From Geminocystis sp050753365 (GTDB lineage Bacteria; Cyanobacteriota; Cyanobacteriia; Cyanobacteriales; Cyanobacteriaceae): 16,808 nt of DNA. Made by a program: the position numbers and the translations under genes. How positions within the stretch are numbered: the stretch's first letter is position 1; each line of letters starts with the position of its first letter. The DNA lies in assembly GCF_050753365.1 (NCBI RefSeq), contig NZ_JBLZFY010000088.1:1-16808 (forward strand). The letters are read 5' to 3'. Shown here one piece after another: positions 1 to 6,058 of the stretch. The notes beneath the pieces are model-generated. The model saw only the letters and a list, made by a program, of their open reading frames with translations, searched no databases and had not been told where the DNA came from.

Positions 1-131
1 GGGAACTTTTGTCTTTAAGGCAATAAACGCTTGGGGAGAGGATGCCTCTATTTTGATTGGTAGCAATACCTGTCAGGGTAAGCAACCTCTATGAACCAAG
101 AATCCCACATACTTCAGTCGTGGGAGTGTCA
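1..131 (+). mobile_element. Right end of an IS200/IS605-family element
   Basis: After the TnpB stop comes a hairpin with stem TCCCAC (103-108) and GTGGGA (120-125). Its loop contains ACTTCAGT, and the sequence ends in GAGTGTCAA. This closely resembles IS605-type right ends in cyanobacteria, where a subterminal hairpin carrying a CTTCAGTC-like core precedes GAGTGTCAA. The exact cleavage point (about 130-132) is an estimate. The left end lies outside the window. Confidence 0.55.
2..94 (+). CDS. tnpB: TnpB (IS200/IS605 OrfB) C-terminal end, cut by window edge
   Basis: The frame opens at the window edge and stops at TGA 92-94, giving about 30 residues. It contains AWGEDAS, a string common at the extreme C-terminus of cyanobacterial TnpB proteins, the RNA-guided nucleases of IS200/IS605 elements. 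The zinc finger and the last catalytic Asp would lie upstream, outside the window, so integrity cannot be judged. The residues just before AWGEDAS fit the family less well, so decay or a frameshift upstream is possible. The element's end hairpin follows directly, which supports the call. Recognition rests on a short motif from memory plus context. Confidence 0.5.
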   Translation, partial: GTFVFKAINAWGEDASILIGSNTCQGKQPL

Positions 132-168
132 ATCCTAAGCAATGACTTAAAACTAAGAGGATTTTACC

Positions 169-453
169 ATGAGTACAGTAACAGATAATGACTTAAGAGA
201 GTTAAAGGATTTAATTAACTCTAAATTTGAGCAAGTCAATGAAAAAATAGACTCTCGTTTTGAGCAAGTAGATAACAAGTTAAATGATATGAGAGTAGAA
301 ATAGCCTCAATTAAGGGTAATCAAGAAGGTTTTAGTAAAAGACTTGATAATCTTGAGTTTACTAATCGAGGTATTTTGATTAGTGTGGTTAGTGGGTTAT
401 TAATCGCAACAATTACGTTAATAGTCAAATTTTTAGCGCAGCCTATCGGTTAA
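169..453 (+). CDS. Small coiled-coil protein with C-terminal membrane anchor
   Basis: This 94-residue protein has a heptad-rich helical segment at about residues 8-60, including two copies of an 11-residue pattern (SKFEQVNEKID and SRFEQVDNKLN). A single hydrophobic helix follows at about 68-90 and then a four-residue tail. There is no signal peptide, so it is probably a tail-anchored membrane protein with a cytoplasmic coiled coil. Similar short proteins beginning with a DLRELKDLI-like segment are frequent in cyanobacteria, and the layout recalls XhlA-type small proteins. No function is assigned. AAGAGGA at 155-161 is a good Shine-Dalgarno site for this ATG. The gene starts about 38 bp after an IS605-type end and converges on the tolC-like gene with 31 bp between stops. 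Confidence 0.75.
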   Translation: MSTVTDNDLRELKDLINSKFEQVNEKIDSRFEQVDNKLNDMRVEIASIKGNQEGFSKRLDNLEFTNRGILISVVSGLLIATITLIVKFLAQPIG

Positions 454-484
454 TGAATTAAAGATACTTGAAATATACTAAAAA

Positions 485-1909
485 TTATCTCACTTGAAAT
501 AAGTTACCATCAGGAAGGTTACTGACGGCTCTTTGTAATTCGTTTAAAGATTGATTGTAACCGATAATCGCCTGTAAAAAATTCCCTCTAGCTTCCGTTA
601 AACTTCTTTGGGCGTTGATAACGTCCGTTTGTGTGCCAACTCCTGCTTGAAATCTTAATCTTGCTAAACGGAGGCTTTCAGTAGCTGTAGTAACAGCTTT
701 TTCAGTACTTCCTATATTTTCTTTATTAGCAATCATGGTATTGTAAGCAGTTTCTACTTGCAACCTAATTTTATTGCGTTGATCGGCAAAATTAGTTTCG
801 TCAATCTCGATATTACGGGTTTCTTGATCTCCCCTTGCCCTTGCTGTACCACCATCATAGAATCGCCAACGCAGTCTTGCACCAACATTATAACCATTGG
901 CAAAGCCTGTATTATTTAAAGTATCGGCGGCTGTACCAGTAAAATTATAACCTGCAAATAAGCCAACTTGGGGGCGAGTTTCTGATAAAGCAATTTCTCG
1001 ATTTTGAGCGTTAATTTCCCTTCTGACTAATAATTGTTGTAATTCTGCTCTATTTTTAAAAGCCATAACGATACTATCTTCTAGGGTATATTGCCATACT
1101 CCTTTTTCCGTAATTTCATCGGCGGCGGTTAACTCGACATTTTGACCTATACTTAATACTTCGGCTAAAGTGCGCCTAGCGTTTCTTTGATTGGAAATGG
1201 CTACCGTTAAAGCTTGATTAGCGTTGGCTAAATCCACTTCGGCTTGTAAAACGTCAAATCTTGTGCCTAATCCTGCTTGTTCGAGTAATTGAGCATCTCT
1301 TAGGGTTTGAGAAAAGTCTTCGATGGCGGCTTGGGCAATGGCTACTTGAGCATCTCTATTTTGTAATTCATAGTAAGAGTTAGTGACGTTAAAACGGGTT
1401 TCTTCAGATATACGCTCTACGTCTAGTTTATTAAAATAAATTTCTCTACGGGAGCGTTCGATCGAAGCACTGCGACGACCACCGCTATACAAGTCATAAC
1501 CTACCTCCAAGCCCCCTAAAAAACGAGTTTGATGACGAAAAACGTCACCCCCTTGAGGAGATGTATCTTGCCCCCCTTGGTTAAACTCTAATTGTCCGTC
1601 CACAGTGGGTAATTCTGCCCCTTGGGATGCCCTTAAACCATCTTCGGCTTTTTGTAGCTCAATTCGAGCCGCTTGTAAGTCTTTATTGTTTTTGAGGGCA
1701 ATTTCGATGGCTTCTTCTAAGCTAATAGACTGGGTTTGCTCAATTTCTACCTCCTTGGGTTTGGTGGGAAACTGTAAAGGGTTAGGATTGGGGTTAAATC
1801 GATCGAGACTAGCACTAGAATCCACTGATTGAGCCATGATGGGATTTATATAACCCAAATTTAAACATAAGGCACTAAGAAGTAAAGGAAAACTTTTTAA
1901 ATAAGACAT
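485..1909 (-). CDS. tolC: TolC family outer membrane efflux/secretion channel
   Basis: This 474-residue protein has a Sec signal peptide at residues 1-26 (hydrophobic core, then IMA before QS). Two outer-membrane-factor repeats follow, at about 60-250 and 275-465, each with long amphipathic helices and a short strand region, as in TolC. The second repeat ends with RLRFQAGVGTQTDVINAQ, a typical TolC-family sequence, and the first has the matching LLEQAGLGTRFDVLQAEVD. Length matches the family. In cyanobacteria such proteins form the trimeric outer-membrane exit duct for type I secretion and RND/ABC efflux, comparable to Slr1270 or HgdD. No inner-membrane partner is encoded nearby, so it probably serves several pumps. 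It has its own promoter (1942-1970) and diverges from the branching-enzyme gene. Confidence 0.9.
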   Translation of the reverse strand: MSYLKSFPLLLSALCLNLGYINPIMAQSVDSSASLDRFNPNPNPLQFPTKPKEVEIEQTQSISLEEAIEIALKNNKDLQAARIELQKAEDGLRASQGAELPTVDGQLEFNQGGQDTSPQGGDVFRHQTRFLGGLEVGYDLYSGGRRSASIERSRREIYFNKLDVERISEETRFNVTNSYYELQNRDAQVAIAQAAIEDFSQTLRDAQLLEQAGLGTRFDVLQAEVDLANANQALTVAISNQRNARRTLAEVLSIGQNVELTAADEITEKGVWQYTLEDSIVMAFKNRAELQQLLVRREINAQNREIALSETRPQVGLFAGYNFTGTAADTLNNTGFANGYNVGARLRWRFYDGGTARARGDQETRNIEIDETNFADQRNKIRLQVETAYNTMIANKENIGSTEKAVTTATESLRLARLRFQAGVGTQTDVINAQRSLTEARGNFLQAIIGYNQSLNELQRAVSNLPDGNLFQVR

Positions 1910-1941
1910 TTGTATATAAAGATGATTACTTTTTAATAGAG

Positions 1942-1970
1942 ATTATAAAATATAGTTTTGAGAATGTAGA
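1942..1970 (-). promoter_or_regulatory. Predicted sigma-70 type promoter for the tolC-like gene
   Basis: On the minus strand, a perfect TATAAT lies at 1947-1942. It is preceded at 17 bp by TCTACA at 1970-1965, a 4/6 match to TTGACA. Transcription would start near 1935, leaving a leader of about 26 nt before the ATG at 1909. No clear Shine-Dalgarno site is visible. Confidence 0.45.
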
Positions 1971-1992
1971 ATATAATACTAGATTAAGGGTT

Positions 1993-2020
1993 CGATCGCA
2001 CAGCGCTGCCTTTGGCGATC
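1993..2020. repeat. HIP1-related palindromic dispersed repeat
   Basis: GATCGC at 1994-1999 and GCGATC at 2015-2020 form inverted arms around an AGCGCT palindrome (2003-2008) and GCCTTTG. This pattern is a familiar dispersed intergenic repeat in cyanobacterial genomes, built on HIP1-like ends. Its GC content contrasts with the AT-rich surroundings between the divergent tolC-like and GH57 genes. Confidence 0.5.
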
Positions 2021-2204
2021 AAAAATTTTGAATGACTAAAGGGGATCATATCCCATTACCCTGAAATTGAATCAAAAATTGATCATTATTTTAAGAGAAT
2101 TAATGTAAAACATCGCTCATTTTAGCGTAAAATTCTAATGACAGATAGTATTTATTATTAAATCTGCTCACCTGTAAAAACTAGCAAATAGTTATTGACA
2201 TATT

Positions 2205-3794
2205 ATGGCTCTTGGCTACCTCGCCCTCGTGCTACACGCACATTTACCATTTGTTCGCCATCCCGAAAGTGATTATGTCTTAGAAGAGGAGTGGTTGTAT
2301 GAAGCAATCACCGAAACTTATATCCCTTTACTCCATGTTTTTGAAGGCTTAAAACGAGATGGAGTTGACTTTAAAATTACCATGAGTATGACACCTCCCT
2401 TAGTGTCTATGCTCAAAGATAAATTATTACAAGAAAGATATAGCGAACATTTAGAAAAACTACAAGAATTAGTTGAAAAAGAAATCGAGCATAATGAGCA
2501 TAACGGGCATATAAAATACCTAGCTGAATATTATGCTCAAGAATTTAGCGAAACCCGTAAAACATGGGAAAGATATAAGGGTGACTTAGTAGGGGCATTC
2601 AAGAAATTTCAAGACAGCAACAACGTTGAAATTATTACCTGCGGTGCAACTCACGGTTATTTACCCCTAATGAAAATGTACCCTCAAGCGGTATGGGCGC
2701 AAATTGAGGTTGCTTGTCAAAGTTATGAAGAAAATTTCGGCATTCGCCCTCGTGGTATTTGGTTGCCTGAATGTGCCTACTACGAAGGTTTAGAAAGAAT
2801 GTTAGCCGATGCAGGGTTGCGCTATTTCTTGACGGATGGTCATGGTTTATTATACGCTCGTCCTCGTCCTCGTTTTGGTACTTATGCCCCCATTTTCACC
2901 GAAACAGGAGTAGCAGTATTTGGACGAGATCATGAATCATCTCAACAGGTTTGGTCATCAGAAGTAGGCTATCCGGGTGATCCAGTTTATCGAGAATTTT
3001 ACAAAGATTTAGGTTGGGAAGCCGATTATGATTATATTAAACCCTATATCATGCCCAATGGTCAACGGAAAAATGTGGGGGTAAAATATCACAAAATCAC
3101 CAGTCGTCAAGCTGGTTTATCCGACAAAGCCTTATATGATCCCTATTGGGCAAGGGAAAAAGCAGCAGAACACGCAGGAAACTTTTTATACAATCGTGTT
3201 CAACAGGTGCAACACCTAGCAGGAATGATGCAACGAGAGCCGATCGTAGTATCTCCCTATGACGCAGAACTATATGGTCATTGGTGGTATGAAGGACCTC
3301 AATTCATCGACTTTTTATTCCGTAAAGCGTGGTTTGATCAAGATTCCTTGTATATGATACACCTAGCGGATTATTTGAAAGGACATCCCACCCAACAGGT
3401 AGCAATTCCCTCTCAATCTAGCTGGGGTTATAAAGGTTTCCATGAATATTGGTTAAATCATACTAACGCTTGGGTTTACCCTCATTTACACAAAGCGGCA
3501 GAAAAAATGATTCATTTGTCCACTAAAGAACCAGAAGACGAGTTACAATTAAAGGCATTAAATCAAGCCGCCAGAGAATTGTTATTAGCACAGTCTTCCG
3601 ATTGGGCATTTATCATGCGCACTGGTACAATGGTGCCTTATGCAGTAAGACGAACTAAGAGTCATTTACTGAGACTAAATAAACTCTATGATGATATTTG
3701 GGCTGAAAAAATTGATTCTGGTTGGTTAGAAAAAGTGGAAAAAATTGATAACATTTTCCCTAACATCGATTATCGTGTTTATCGTCCTCTTTAA
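2205..3794 (+). CDS. GH57 1,4-alpha-glucan branching enzyme (DUF1957 C-terminus)
   Basis: This 529-residue protein spans the full length of GH57 branching enzymes. An N-terminal (beta/alpha)7 domain opens with LVLHAHLPFV (His11 and His13). The nucleophile is Glu189 in GIWLPEC, and the general acid is Asp353 in SPYDAELYGHWWYEGP. Tyr227 appears to match the flexible-loop tyrosine needed for transfer in the Thermus enzyme (alignment from memory). Trp271, Trp407 and Trp416 sit where aromatic residues line the donor groove in characterised homologues. The C-terminal helical part (about 415-529, with SDWAFIMRTGTM) is the DUF1957-type region. The enzyme makes alpha-1,6 branches in glycogen in the cytoplasm, probably alongside a separate GH13 GlgB. 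It is monocistronic. Its TAA runs straight into a heptamer repeat array. No strong Shine-Dalgarno precedes the ATG. Confidence 0.9.
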   Translation: MALGYLALVLHAHLPFVRHPESDYVLEEEWLYEAITETYIPLLHVFEGLKRDGVDFKITMSMTPPLVSMLKDKLLQERYSEHLEKLQELVEKEIEHNEHNGHIKYLAEYYAQEFSETRKTWERYKGDLVGAFKKFQDSNNVEIITCGATHGYLPLMKMYPQAVWAQIEVACQSYEENFGIRPRGIWLPECAYYEGLERMLADAGLRYFLTDGHGLLYARPRPRFGTYAPIFTETGVAVFGRDHESSQQVWSSEVGYPGDPVYREFYKDLGWEADYDYIKPYIMPNGQRKNVGVKYHKITSRQAGLSDKALYDPYWAREKAAEHAGNFLYNRVQQVQHLAGMMQREPIVVSPYDAELYGHWWYEGPQFIDFLFRKAWFDQDSLYMIHLADYLKGHPTQQVAIPSQSSWGYKGFHEYWLNHTNAWVYPHLHKAAEKMIHLSTKEPEDELQLKALNQAARELLLAQSSDWAFIMRTGTMVPYAVRRTKSHLLRLNKLYDDIWAEKIDSGWLEKVEKIDNIFPNIDYRVYRPL

Positions 3795-3827
3795 CAATGA
3801 ACAATTAACAATGAACAATTAACAATT
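3793..3827. repeat. Heptamer tandem array AACAATK x5
   Basis: Five abutting heptamers run AACAATG, AACAATT, AACAATG, AACAATT, AACAATT. The array begins inside the TAA stop codon of the branching-enzyme gene. It resembles short tandemly repeated repetitive (STRR) sequences of cyanobacteria. Confidence 0.75.
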
Positions 3828-3951
3828 ATTTTTCACAAATTTTTTCTCTTGTGTCAATAATGTTTTCTATCCCTTATTAAATTAATTGTATATTTAAAAT
3901 TTAGGGGTTAATGGCGTTAAGCCTTCAAGAAATTATTTAATAATTAAAATT

Positions 3952-4407
3952 ATGACTGAAGAAACTAAAGTAGAAACTACAAAAAAACCCGAAGCAACGG
4001 AAGCAAAAACCGCTCCTGCTAAAAAAGTTAAGCCTCCTGCTTTAGAAGATAAGCCTTTTACTGAGTTTATGGAGCAACATTTTACTCCGACTCTCAAAAC
4101 GGCTTTAGAAAAACAGGGTTTAGAAGATATACAAGTGGATTTTGTGAAAGCTAAAATTCCCATTAAGGGTTTTGAGTCGAATCCTGAGTGTTGGCAAGTG
4201 GTGGGTAATCTCAAAAATCGTCAATTTTCTCTCTATTTCCTTGAGGAAAATATCAACGGGCAAAAGGCTTTTTCTTGTAGTACTGACGGACAAAAACCCA
4301 GTACGATCGAATCCTTTATGATTGATGAGCGCAAAGCTAGTCTTGATTTGATGGTGTTATTTACCCTGAAGCGCTTAAATGGTCAAAAATGGTTAGCTAG
4401 AAATTGA
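3952..4407 (+). CDS. DUF2996 family protein
   Basis: This 151-residue soluble protein has a disordered N-terminal tail (about 1-32) rich in Glu, Lys, Thr, Ala and Pro. A compact alpha/beta domain follows (about 34-151), recognised as the cyanobacterial and plastid DUF2996 family by PFTEFMEQHFTPTL, ECWQVVGNL, RQFSLYFLEENINGQKAF and ERKASLDLMVLFTLKRLNG. It has no signal peptide, membrane segment or recognisable catalytic motif. The family's biochemical role is not known to me, and its restriction to oxygenic phototrophs suggests a housekeeping or photosynthesis-related function. It stands alone between the branching-enzyme gene and the hicBA cassette. Only weak translation signals precede the ATG. 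Confidence 0.8.
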   Translation: MTEETKVETTKKPEATEAKTAPAKKVKPPALEDKPFTEFMEQHFTPTLKTALEKQGLEDIQVDFVKAKIPIKGFESNPECWQVVGNLKNRQFSLYFLEENINGQKAFSCSTDGQKPSTIESFMIDERKASLDLMVLFTLKRLNGQKWLARN

Positions 4408-4472
4408 AATAGCGAAAAAAACTGATGAACTAAGGTATTAGGTATTTCTCCCATTTTCCCATCTCTATAAAT

Positions 4473-4534
4473 CTCAATTCGATGCAGTTCTACATAGTTT
4501 CAAGAGCATCCCATTAGAGTTCGATCGAATTGAG
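4473..4534. repeat. 11-bp perfect inverted repeat
   Basis: CTCAATTCGAT (4473-4483) is the exact reverse complement of ATCGAATTGAG (4524-4534), with 40 bases between the arms. It lies in the noncoding gap after the DUF2996 gene. The right arm overlaps a CGATCG. It could be a remnant element or an RNA structure, and no family is recognised. Confidence 0.5.
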
Positions 4535-4593
4535 GCTAAAACCCCGAAATAAAGTCTAAAAATCATAGGTTGGAAACAACTAAATAAATAATC

Positions 4594-4628
4594 AAAAGGC
4601 ACTCTCTATTAAGTTAGGGGTGCTTTTT
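4594..4628 (+). terminator. Rho-independent terminator upstream of hicB
   Basis: GCACTC (4599-4604) pairs with GGGTGC (4618-4623) across a 13-nt loop, with one G-T pair. A run of five T follows, and AAAA at 4594-4597 can pair with it. It would stop transcripts arriving from the DUF2996 side and insulate the toxin-antitoxin cassette. Confidence 0.55.
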
Positions 4629-4656
4629 GGTGTTGGTGTGAATATGTTATTATACT
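4627..4656 (+). promoter_or_regulatory. Predicted hicBA promoter
   Basis: TTGGTG (4627-4632) lies 18 bp before TATACT (4651-4656). The start codon of hicB is 30 bp downstream, which suits a short leader. The -35 element overlaps the T-tract of the preceding terminator, so the cassette carries its own signals. Confidence 0.45.
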
Positions 4657-4686
4657 GACAAGATTTTATTTGTTTATGTATCATTA

Positions 4687-4929
4687 ATGTTAACAGAATA
4701 CATCGCTATAGCAATGAAACAAGCAACCTACGAGTTGTTAGAAGATAATACTTATTATGGTGAAATTCCTGTGTGTGGAGGAGTCTGGAGTAATCATTCT
4801 ACTTTAGAAGGATGTCGAGATGAACTGCAAAATACTTTAGAGGGATGGATTATTTTAGGCTTACAAAAAGGACATTTTTTGCCCGTCTTAGATGGAATTG
4901 ATCTTAATTTAAAAGAAAAAGTAGCCTAA
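4687..4929 (+). CDS. hicB: HicB family antitoxin (short form)
   Basis: This 80-residue protein matches the partial RNase H-like fold of HicB antitoxins. It starts with a strand and helix (YIAIAMKQATYELLED), then a strand with YYGEIPVCGGVWSNHSTLEGC, a helix (CRDELQNTLEGWIILGL) and a final short stretch. It would bind HicA and mask its active site. Unlike many HicB proteins it has no C-terminal HTH or ribbon-helix-helix domain, so it probably cannot autoregulate by binding DNA on its own. It comes first in the pair, the reverse of the classical hicA-hicB order, as is common in cyanobacteria. Its TAA overlaps the next ATG by one base (TAATG), indicating translational coupling. Confidence 0.87.
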   Translation: MLTEYIAIAMKQATYELLEDNTYYGEIPVCGGVWSNHSTLEGCRDELQNTLEGWIILGLQKGHFLPVLDGIDLNLKEKVA

Positions 4930-5144
4930 TGTCAGAACTAAATCCGATTAGTAGAAAACAATTAATTCGCTGTTTAAAAAAGTTTGGTTTTGATGGTCCT
5001 TATTCGGGCGGAAAACATCAATATATGATCAAAGAAAATTTGAGATTAACTATTCCTAATCCCCATCAAAAAGATATTAGTTCGCCTTTATTAGCTAGAA
5101 TATTACGTCAAGCAAAAATTGCAAAAGAAGACTGGGAAAATTAA
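4929..5144 (+). CDS. hicA: HicA family mRNA interferase toxin
   Basis: This 71-residue protein has the double-stranded-RNA-binding-like fold of HicA. A helix (SRKQLIRCLKKFGF) is followed by SGGKHQYMI with the expected catalytic His30, then a strand (LRLTIPNP) and a C-terminal helix (SPLLARILRQAKI) with the usual isoleucine-rich pattern. HicA cleaves mRNA to arrest growth until HicB binds it. The length is normal for the family and the active site is intact. Translation is coupled to hicB through the TAATG overlap, so antitoxin is made first. Confidence 0.9.
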   Translation: MSELNPISRKQLIRCLKKFGFDGPYSGGKHQYMIKENLRLTIPNPHQKDISSPLLARILRQAKIAKEDWEN

Positions 5145-5413
5145 TAATATAAATATGAATAAAATAGTTTCAGGACTTATAATTGGCCAGTTTTTCACAG
5201 TTTTAGTATTCTAGGGATAGACGATAGTACCCAATTTAATCAGCATTTCTTATCACAGTGATTAATTTAATTAATATTTAAAACTCTACAATCCTGAAAA
5301 AATTTGTCATCATATAAATATCAAAAATCATAAGTTAGTACCTCGAAAAATCAATAACGTAATTATCAGAAAATGAGTATCACTTTATAAACAAAAGCAA
5401 TTCTTTTAATTTT

Positions 5414-6007
5414 ATGAATCAAAATGAGGATTCATCTCGCCTCTACTCTAATCTTTCTTCAGATACTTTAGATACCGCTAAAGGTTTTCTTTTTGGTGTC
5501 TATATTCCCTTTTTGCCTGATTTTCTTCTCGATCATACTCTACTAGGTAAAGAACCGTCCGATCGCATTCAAGAACATTCTAAACGATGGACGCAATTTG
5601 TCTCAGGATTATGGCGTGGTAGTGGAGATGTTACTTATTCTCTGAGATTTAACCTCCATGAGACTCATAAACGTATTTATGTTTATTTGTTAGGGCGACT
5701 TCATACTACCTATAATAATCCCCAAAGTATTAACCAAGTTATTGTTTCTATTCCTCCTAAAATATCCATCTCTGAATATGTGCAAAAAATTAAAGGAAGT
5801 ACATCTCATTATCTCACCGAAAAATATTTTTCCCCTTTTCAATGGCAAAAAGGTTATGGTGTTTTTTCTATCAGTCAGAAAAATTTATCTCAAGCGATCG
5901 AATATGTTAAAAATCAAAAAAAACATCACGCAAATTCTACAACTATTGCCATGTTAGAAGATATAAAAAACGAAGACGATCCTCCTCTGAAATATTTTCA
6001 AAAATAA
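5414..6007 (+). CDS. Chimeric ORF: unknown N-terminus fused to a Y1 (IS200-type) transposase C-terminal half
   Basis: This ORF encodes 197 residues. From about residue 108 it matches the second half of IS200/REP-associated Y1 transposases: VIVSIPPKISISEYVQKIKG, WQKGYGVFSIS, and AIEYVKNQKKHH with the nucleophile Tyr164 and its partner Gln168, then the usual DDPP tail. The first half of such enzymes, including the HUH metal site normally just before VSIPPK, is missing; SINQ stands in its place. Residues 1-107 (GFLFGVYIPFLPDFLLDHTL, GLWRGSGDVTYSLRF, RIYVYLLGRL) resemble instead the start of a larger cyanobacterial protein, possibly a HerA/FtsK-like ATPase (weak recollection). The simplest reading is a host gene truncated and fused in frame to an IS fragment. 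It cannot be an active transposase. The toxin-like gene follows 51 bp downstream. Confidence 0.65.
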   Translation: MNQNEDSSRLYSNLSSDTLDTAKGFLFGVYIPFLPDFLLDHTLLGKEPSDRIQEHSKRWTQFVSGLWRGSGDVTYSLRFNLHETHKRIYVYLLGRLHTTYNNPQSINQVIVSIPPKISISEYVQKIKGSTSHYLTEKYFSPFQWQKGYGVFSISQKNLSQAIEYVKNQKKHHANSTTIAMLEDIKNEDDPPLKYFQK

Positions 6008-6058
6008 GAATACAATAAAATAAATAAATAGATAAAAATGTAATATGTGGTTAAATTT

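Noticed and set aside
1605..1832. 75-residue plus-strand frame inside the tolC-like gene
   Set aside because: It lies wholly within a convincing gene on the other strand and its composition is not protein-like.
3933..4214. 93-residue minus-strand frame across the DUF2996 gene
   Set aside because: It is antisense to a recognised family and has no family features of its own.
4558..5338. Near-identical 16-bp words (AAAAATCATARGTTRG) on both sides of hicBA
   Set aside because: They suggest a flanking direct repeat, but the words are AT-rich with two mismatches, so chance is a fair explanation.
5742..5957. 71-residue plus-strand frame inside the transposase chimera
   Set aside because: It is a +1 shadow of the chimera; the chimera's frame carries the transposase motifs.
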